A DNA stretch of 64,000 nucleotides, taken from Amylostereum areolatum. Taxonomy: Eukaryota > Basidiomycota > Agaricomycetes > Russulales > Stereaceae. Positions within the stretch are counted from its first letter, which is position 1. Each line of letters begins with the position of its first letter. The stretch covers positions 124,001-188,000 of the forward strand of contig SAXG01000028.1 in assembly GCA_012932865.1 (NCBI GenBank), read 5' to 3'. Under the pieces are notes generated by a model that was given only the letters and a program-made list of their open reading frames with translations, was not told where the DNA came from and searched no databases. Of the stretch, positions 36,001-45,000 are shown piece by piece. The position numbers and the translations under genes are program-made.

Positions 36001-39000
36001 TCGGGACCACGCACCCTCGCAAAAGGAATCGAAGATTGGAACTTCGAGAATGATCTGATCATCAGAAAAGGAAAGATCTATGTGCCACAGAATCTCGAAC
36101 TCAGGCGCATGATCCTAAAATCGCATCATGATCTAGAAACGATTGGACATCCAGGCGAAATGAAGACTCTGGAGCTAGTACAAAGAAACTTTTGGTGGCC
36201 AAAGATGATTTCCTTCGTAAAAGGTTATGTTCAAGGATGTCCCGTATGCCAGTCAACGAAGAATGTCACGCATCCGGCGAAACATCCATTACAACCTACG
36301 GAAATACCAGAACGACCATGGGAAACAATCACATCAGATTTCATTACAGATCTTCCGATCTCCAACGGATTCGATTCGATCAACGTAGTCGTCGATAGGT
36401 TCACCAAAACCGCAGTATTCACGCCGTGCCTAAAGACGATCAACGCAGAAGAAACAGCTGATCTTCTGATCGACAATGTTTACAGACGATTTGGACTATG
36501 GAAAAGAATGATATCGGACAGAGGCCCTCAATTCGCATCCAAAGTATTCCAATCCATCTGCGAAAGCCTCGGAGTTATCTCGTCGCTCAGTACAGCGTAT
36601 CATCCCCAGACGGATGGCGAAACAGAAAGAGTGAATCAAGAGTTAGAACAATATCTTCGAGCATTCTGCAATGGAGATCAAACGAATTGGGCAAAACTTC
36701 TACCAAAAGCGGAATTTGCACACAATATAAAACAACATTCAGCTACAAAAGCCTCCCCATTTGAACTCCTACATGGGTATCAACCGGTTTTTAACCCGGC
36801 AATACCAACCGATCCGCGGATACCGACGGCCGAAGAAAGAATAAAGAACTTTAAGGACGCATGGAACAACGCAGAAGCAAGTCTGGAAATAGCGGCCAAA
36901 CTGATGAAAATGCAGCATGATCAAACGCTCACACTGCGAGATCAACTCAAACAGGGTGACCAAGTATGGTTAGACGGAAAAAATCTTAACACGGTATACC
37001 CGAAAACTAAACTAGCACCAAAGCGATTCGGTCCATTCAAAATCGAAAAAGTAATAGGACCAGTGACCTATCGCTTAGAACTACCGGCGAAATGGAAGAT
37101 ACATCCGGTATTTCACGCGGCACTATTAATTCCGTTCAAAGAAACAGAACAATACGGCGAAGCTTACGAAAGACCACCTCCAGAACTAGTAAACGATGAA
37201 GAACTCTACGAACTAGAAACAATAGTAGCCTCAAAATTAGACAAACGATATTCAGAACCGCTACATTACTTCGTGAAATGGAAAGGATACCCAGACTCCG
37301 GTAACACATGGGAACCAGCATCTAATCTCGAGGGATCAAAAGATGCGATCGCAGAGTTCCATCGGAATAACCCCAAGGCACCGAAGTTGCCACCACAGCC
37401 AATCAAAGATACCAACACAGAAACCACTGATCACGACGAAACCGACGCAACGCAGCGAGAACGAAGACCAACAAGACGAAAGAAACGCAAGACGAGAGTG
37501 AGACATTAGTGAGACTCAACAGCATTCAGGCGAATGCACTGCCAACAAGGGGGGGATAAAAACCCTACGGGCTCAACAAGACAGATCACCAATGTCCACC
37601 ACCCCGAACGCAACCAACATCTCCTCTACCAATCAAACCGTCTCACCCAACAATGTCGACCGCATCCGTCTCGTCTGCAACAAAGCGCACCACACTCAAC
37701 AGGAACGCGCCCTCTGCGGAGAATGCTTCATCGCTCGATCGGCAGCAGTCTTCGCAATTAAGTCAGTACCTCCTCCGTCTAGGTCAGGACCAGACGGAAG
37801 AACAGGGGGTAAGCCGATTGGAAGCACACAGAAGGACCCTAACTGAAGCACCCGGATTCCTCACAGGTGCCAATGCGATCCCCGTCGTCCGGAACGACGA
37901 AGGTCCCAACACCCGATTCCCCGATACTCGAGAATCAAATAGCCCACATGATAGCCGGAGTAGCGATCGAGCAGGCCAGGCAGCGGATCGACGACCTCAG
38001 GAGGGAGTCGGCCGACGTCCAGGGCATCCTGGAAGACCACAACAAGATGCTCGACGAAGAACTCCATCAGCTGGACTTGAGGTACCTGACGCTCTCGACC
38101 GAAATGGAGGAACGAGAGGTCAAACTCCTTCGGCGATTCAGGAAGCTAACGCAGCGGCTTTACTCAACGTCACAGAACTCCGGAGATTCCTTACTGAAGT
38201 CGGACTCAGGGTTAACTGGCTTAACTGGGAAAGACACACCTTCCGCGCCGCCTACGAAGGAGAAATTCTCCGAAGACGAATGGAAACTACTGGAGTTCCC
38301 CATATGTCTTCGAAAGAAGGCCCCGACATCGACCTTATCTTCCATGGACATCACATCTCCCCGGGCTACACTGTTCGACCCAATCCCATCGCATCCGCCC
38401 TCACCAGACCCCCGTTCCTTCCTAACGCCCCTCCACGACCCGTCACCGCCCCCACGCCACCAGGATCCTTACCCATCCCCGGCGTCACCCAGCTTAACCC
38501 CGTCCAACCTCCCATCGTTAGAAACGGATTACCCGGAGAGCAGTTCAGACAGCCCCTGCCAAGAGAGCTATCGGGACAGTCCCTGGTCCTTCCAGAGCCC
38601 GGACAATCAACCGGACGACCGGCCAGCAGTCCGCGACCGGTACCTAGGACACCTCCTCAGCTGCCCGCCGTGCATAGAACGCCAACTCCATTCCCACTAT
38701 CTGCTAGCGACACTCCCATGCCTTGGCACGGAAACCACGCCCCTTATCCCTCATTCCCACGTCCGCACCCCGACTACGCTCGAAATCCCGTCGCCCAGGA
38801 TCCCCGAGTCACCGCACAGCGACGTAAACATGATTCTACCGAGCCCAACGGAAGACCAGTCAAGCGGATCAGAGAGTTCAGACTCCCCGATGCATCGGGT
38901 GAGGAAGAACTTCAGAGAACTCAAGAGGATAGTCGATCGGATGATGGAGGAGCGCGCTCGCAGGAGACAGGAACTCAACCTAACGGACGAGTCGGACAGT

Positions 39001-42000
39001 TCAGCGGACGAATCGGACAGCTCGACGGACAGATTGGAGAAGGACGACGAGACGAAGGAAGCAACCGAGAATCCCTCGGACCCATGGAGCAACGAGCCGA
39101 CCACGTGGACGCAGGAAGAGTGGGACGCGATTCCCTCGAAGCCGCGGAAACACTGCTGGAAATGCGGCAAGCGAGGCCATCTCCGCCGAGACTGCCCCCG
39201 TCGCAAGAACGCTCCCCCTCACTTCCCCCAATCTCGGTCCTACCATCCCCTTCGACCACAGGCTCTTCCCCCTCACCCTCGCCCGGACCATCCGGATATC
39301 AGTTACGGTCCAGGAACACTGATGTCCCACCCCCACCTCCGACGTACCGACGCTACCGCCCGCGCCCACCGACAGCTCCTGGGATTCCTCACGCGACGCG
39401 AGAGCCTGACGCACGAAGCCGCCCAACACGCCACTGAACAGTGGTTGTACTGGGAGGACGCCATGCTCCGCACTCAGCAAGAAACCCCCTCGCGCTTCAA
39501 TCACTCCTGGCGCGTCGACGATCTCTTCTGGAAGAAAGAAGATTGGGACTTGCAGGAAGCGGAGGAGTCGAAGGTTCACTGGCCGGAGACTTGGTAAGCG
39601 CACGGACGAACTTTTACCCATCATCGTACGCACTCGGACTATTCCTCCCATCATCATTTACGTTTACATCTCGCTCCCATCATCCCGCCTTTACGATTTC
39701 TCCTTACGATACTCCTCGGACTGATCACGGACTGCGCCCTCATTCGCACGCATATTTTCCTCGGACTTCTCTACTGTACGGGTTCCTATCGCTATGAGGA
39801 AGGCGAAACTTTTGGCATCTTTCCCTGCGACGCGCTGGACGCGTCACTTACTTACGACTCGTGTTTGATTATGTACGATATTCCCGCTTACGATTGACGG
39901 CAATGATTACATCATTGCCCCTCCACATCGCAAGCATAAAAGGAAAGCCACAGCGACAACGACATCCTCAGACATCGTCTAACAAAACCCACTCGCACCA
40001 CCCAAACCTACCAAAATGTCTTCTACTCTCACCTCGTCCTCGCGTAACCTCTCCACCACCGACTCCACTCCTCCTACCACTCCTCCTCCCTCGCCCGTCC
40101 CATCGCGCACTCCCACGCCCGACCCACGCGACGAAGAACTCCTTCGTCATCTCAAGCGAGTCACGGAACTCCTAAACCGTCCGGACGTCGCTCGCGCCAT
40201 GAAGAGGCCGCGAAGCCTCGACGAAGAAGCTATGCAAGAATCGAAGCGAAGATGCGGCATCCGCGGACTCTTCCAAAAGCATGGACCCCGGTTCAAGAGC
40301 CCGGATCACGCGACGACGGCGAGGATAGGGCATCGGTTAGGGGCTACTACTATAGATGAAGAGGACCTGAAAGTAGTAGAGGCGTTGTTAAAGCGATAGA
40401 ATAGAATTCTATCGTTGAGGTCCGGGCAAGGATATAAAGAGTGAACATCAAAAAAAAAAAAAACGACAAACCCAGAAGCATGATGCAATCAGCGCAATCA
40501 CCCGATCTATCAATCTTCAATACGCCCACTCCTCGATGGCTCATCGCCGTCGTCAGCATCATCGTAGGACTTACGATCCTCACCTTCCTCGCATCAACCA
40601 TATTCCTTCTCCAATGGCGAAGAACGAGCGATCGACAGCATGTCCAAGAAATCCCTCTAGAACCGCTTCGATTCAGAAATCTACGAGACGTAGATTCTAG
40701 AGAGGGGGATAGTGTTACAACTTGTCCAAGGTACTTCATTTCCATTGCCTTATTAGGAAGGACGTCGCTAAACGACGGATTACGACTGTGCCCCAGTTCG
40801 TAACCGCCTCAACGACGCGACGACGACAGTGCCACAGATCGTCACCGTCCCGACGACAGTGCCACAGATCGTCACCGTCTCAACGACACAGCCGCGACGG
40901 TGCCACAGTCTCATCCCCGTAGATACTTGATGCGACCGTCGCTCAATGTACATATGTTTACTCGACCTCCTTTCTTATAAAAGGAGGATCATCGAACGAG
41001 CCATTCCTCAGCTCGTTCTCTTTATAAATACAGGACTGTTCTAACTAAAGAACCTCCTCTTAAGTCTACTAAAGAGAATCCAAACTAAAGTCGAAAGCTC
41101 GCCTAAGTATTCCGTGAATACTTACTGCTTCGCTTTTCGACTCTAACCTTCGCGCAACCGAGACGTCTGGATCACCTGATCCCACCTCTCACACGTAAGA
41201 GTACTGTAGCCTGAGCCGCTTGTCACGTGATAAGGACCGTCCTTAACACCTCCAACGGTTACAACAGGAACAAGATGCAGCGGATGCAAATACCGCTGCC
41301 CCCCGCGCTGTGTCAGTTACCAACCAACGTTCTGTACGTCTTTTTCAATCGTTCTTTGAAAGGTTATATACTCATGACGCACCATCACTGCCAATCAGAC
41401 ATCTCAGGCTGCCCGTCGGCCACGTCGCAATGATCGACTTCCTGTCGCCCGTCGTCCATACAAAGAACCTACCAACCCGGCGAGGTTTGGGATCATGAAT
41501 ATAGTCTGCCGTCATTGTCACGCAAAGCACTGGGCTGCAGAATGTGTCAGCGGGAGTTCTCTTGCCGACCCTAGGTTTGGAACATGCTGCGACCATGGAC
41601 AAGTCCGTTTACCCGCCCTTCCGGATCCTCCGGCCGAACTCCATCGATTGTTTTCCGGTACAGATGCGCAAGCGCAAGAGTTCCGTGCAAATATACGGCA
41701 GTATAACTGCGCACTCGCGTTCACTTCGCTCGGAGTCGATGTGGTCGACGACATCAATCACGGCGGCGGCGGACCATGGGTCTTCAAGATAGGCGGAGAG
41801 CTGTGTCACCGAGCAGGTGCCCTGCTACCCTCAGCAGGTCAGCGGCCACAGTATGCCCAACTTTACATCTACGATCCTCGGGAGGCGCTTGAGGCACGCA
41901 TGCATCGGAACAGCAACCTACGTCGTGACACAATGGAACTCCTTCAAGATGTCCTTCTCCGCACACACCACTACGCTCGCATCTACTGTCACGCGTTCCA

Positions 42001-45000
42001 ACGCCTCCAGGACTACGGCTCTCAGGAGGTCTTTGTCCAGCTAATTGCAGACAGCGAGACAGACCCACGCCGCTACAACCTTCCTACTGCTGATGAAATT
42101 GCAGTTGTAATCCCGGGCGACGGCACAAATATCACAGGCCCGCGTGACATTATTCTCCAAAAACGCGATGGTCCCCTACGACGGATCAGCGACACTCATC
42201 CGGCGTATGCCTGCCTTCACTATGTTCTTTTCTTTCCTTGGGGAACACCGGGCTGGACACCGTATCTTCGTCTGTACCGTGAAGATGATCTTACGCAATT
42301 TTCGGATCGCCGTCTCACACAAAGCCGGTTCTACGCATATCAACTTCAAGTTCGAGAAGCGGAGTTCTCATCTCTCCTCCGAGGCGGGCGTCTTTTGCAG
42401 CAATACATTGTCGATGCGTGGGCATCAACGGACCAGAACCGTCTACGCTGGCTTCAGCTCAACCAATCCACGCTGCGCGCAGCCCTGTATAGTGGCCTCG
42501 AGGACGCCGTCGGTGCTGCCGATGATGAACTTGACCTCAATCAAGTTGGTCAGCGGGTCATCTTACCATCATCATACATCGGTGGCCCTCGATATATGCA
42601 TCAACTGTTCCAAGATGCCATGGCTCTCGCACGCTACTACCGCAAGATTGACCTCTTCATAACTGTCACTTGCAATCCTCAATGGGAGGAGATTACCCGG
42701 GAGCTCTTACCTGGACAGACAGCCGCTGACCGTCCAGATTTGGTCGCACGGGTATTTGCCATGTACAGGAACGCTATTATTCGCGACCTCTACAAAAACG
42801 GGATCTTTGGCCACGCTGTAGCATATGTGTACACGATCGAGTTTCAGAAGCGGGGTCTTCCTCACATGCACCTGTTGCTGATCCTCAAAGAACCATGGAA
42901 AATTACCACTCCGGCTGATGTGGACACCGCAGTGCGTGCATACTGGCCCGACCCCCATACCGAGCCACGCCTATTCGAGATCGTCAAAAAATGCATGGTT
43001 CACGGTCCTTGCGGTGCTGCAAATCCCTCCGCTCCATGTATGGACAAGGGAAAATGTACGAAGGGCTTCCCAAAGCCGTTCCAAGCCGAAACAACTATGA
43101 ATGCGGACGGATACCCATTGTACTGTCGACCAGATGACGGCCGCGCGTACGAAGTCCGGCATGTTGAACTCGACAATCGCTGGATAGTGCCATACAACCC
43201 ATACCTCCTTGCGAAGTACAACTGCCATATCAACGTCGAATGCCTGGTGTCCTTCGCAAGCACAAAATACATCACGAAGTATACGCACAAGGGCCCAGAT
43301 CGTGCAACTTTGCAGGTATCAGCTCAAGATGAAATCTCCCACTACCTTGACTCACGCTACATCAGCGGGGCAGAATCAATGTGGCGTCTCTATCACGAGT
43401 CGATCCACAAGCAAGTTCCAAACGTTGTCCGCCTGCAGGTTCATCTTCCTGGTCAACATTTAGTCACATTCAATCCCGACGAATCCGTCGAAACGGTCAT
43501 GGCACGCGCTGCCAACGAGAAGACCATGCTGACCGAATTTTTCCGCACAAATGCGAAAAACGGTCCCATTGGTGATCATGCACGCGAGTGCACATATCAA
43601 GAATTCCCCCAGTCCTTTACGTGGAACACCAGAAAAAAAGAATGGAGCCTTCGACAGCATCAATTCGCATTGGGACGTATGTATTTTGTCCCTCCGACGG
43701 GCGGGGAAAGGTTCTATCTGCGAACACTGCTCTCCGTTGTCAAAGGTCCAAGATCTTTCGAAGATCTCCGCACCTTTGAACACACGGTCTACCCAACATT
43801 TCGCGAAGCCTGCCTAGCACGCGGACTTCTCGAAGAAGACGGAGAATGGCGGCAGTGTCTACAAGAGGCTGCTGCTATGCGCACGGGTACCAGTCTGCGA
43901 TTACTCTTCGCTACTATCCTTCACCACTGCACTCCTTCACAGCCCGATGCTCTCTGGGAGGAATTCCGCGAGCACATATGCGATGACCTTCCCCGACGCT
44001 TGCATACCATGGGCATTCCTCACCCAAGCCCTGACGATATTTATGACTACGGTCTCTTTCTTCTAGACCGGGCACTTCACGAAGTTGGCCAGCCAAATGG
44101 CCTTGCCCATCATCATCCACCCATGCCTCTCCCACAACGTGACTGGGATAACTACACGGAGAATATCTTTCTTGCGGAACAACTTAATTATGATCAAGGT
44201 CACGAACGCGAAGAGGCGGATCGACGAATCCCACAACTAAATTCCGAACAGCGTGAGGCGTACGAGCAGATCCTCAGCTCTTTCACGCGCCGCGATGGTC
44301 GTCTCTTTTTTCTACACGGACCTGGAGGTACAGGGAAAACATTTGTTTATCAAACCCTTTGCCATCATGTGCGGAGCGAAGGTCAGATAGTCCTTTGCGT
44401 CGCATCGTCCGGAATCGCGGCACTCCTTCTCCCTGGTGGTAGAACATCTCACTCAACCTTCCAAATTCCGGTCGAGAATTTGTACGATCAGTCATCATGC
44501 CCTATCAAGAAGGAAGGACCGCGTGCACAGATGCTTCGACGAGTTGCCCTCATAATCTGGGATGAGGTAGTTATGCAGCACAGGTACATCTTTCCTGCTT
44601 CATTGGCAGCTGGAAATGTAGACTTATCAGCACTTTCAAAGGTTCGGGCCCGAGGCTGTTGACCGCATGCTAAGAGACATCCGCAATGATGACCGTCCAT
44701 TTGGCGGAATCACTGTCGTTTTTGGAGGTGATTTTCAGCAGACTCTCCCTGTCGTCATCAAGGGTACACGAGCAGACATAGTTGGTGCATCCCTTCGCCG
44801 TTCTCCCCTATGGGATTCTATCCACATCCTTCACCTTCGTCAAAATATGCGCCTGGATCGTGACCAGGATGCTCAAGCATTTTCAAGGTGGCTTTTGGAC
44901 ATTGGACACGGCCGCATACACTCAGACGATGAAGAAAATGCTGTACGCCTTCCACCTGAGATGCTCTGCGACTCGGAAGATACCCTCATCAACAGCATCT

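Larger units (their letters stand above)
30959..41248 (+). mobile_element. Chromodomain Ty3/gypsy LTR retrotransposon, 10,290 bp, apparently full length
   Basis: Bounded by 536-bp LTRs and flanked by the 5-bp duplication CCTCC (30954-30958 and 41249-41253). The order is LTR, self-priming PBS, gag, pol (protease, RT, RNase H, integrase, chromodomain), an extra spliced gene with a zinc knuckle, two small ORFs, a polypurine tract and LTR. The integrase lies after RNase H and the chromodomain is C-terminal, as in the Tf1/sushi-type chromoviruses. The A-rich coding bias differs clearly from the GC-rich host genes. It sits in the Helitron transposase gene. Confidence 0.95.

Noticed and set aside
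44584..44666. Apparent stop and frameshift in the Helitron helicase
   Set aside because: A 58-nt GT-AG intron (44584-44641) restores conserved helicase sequence.
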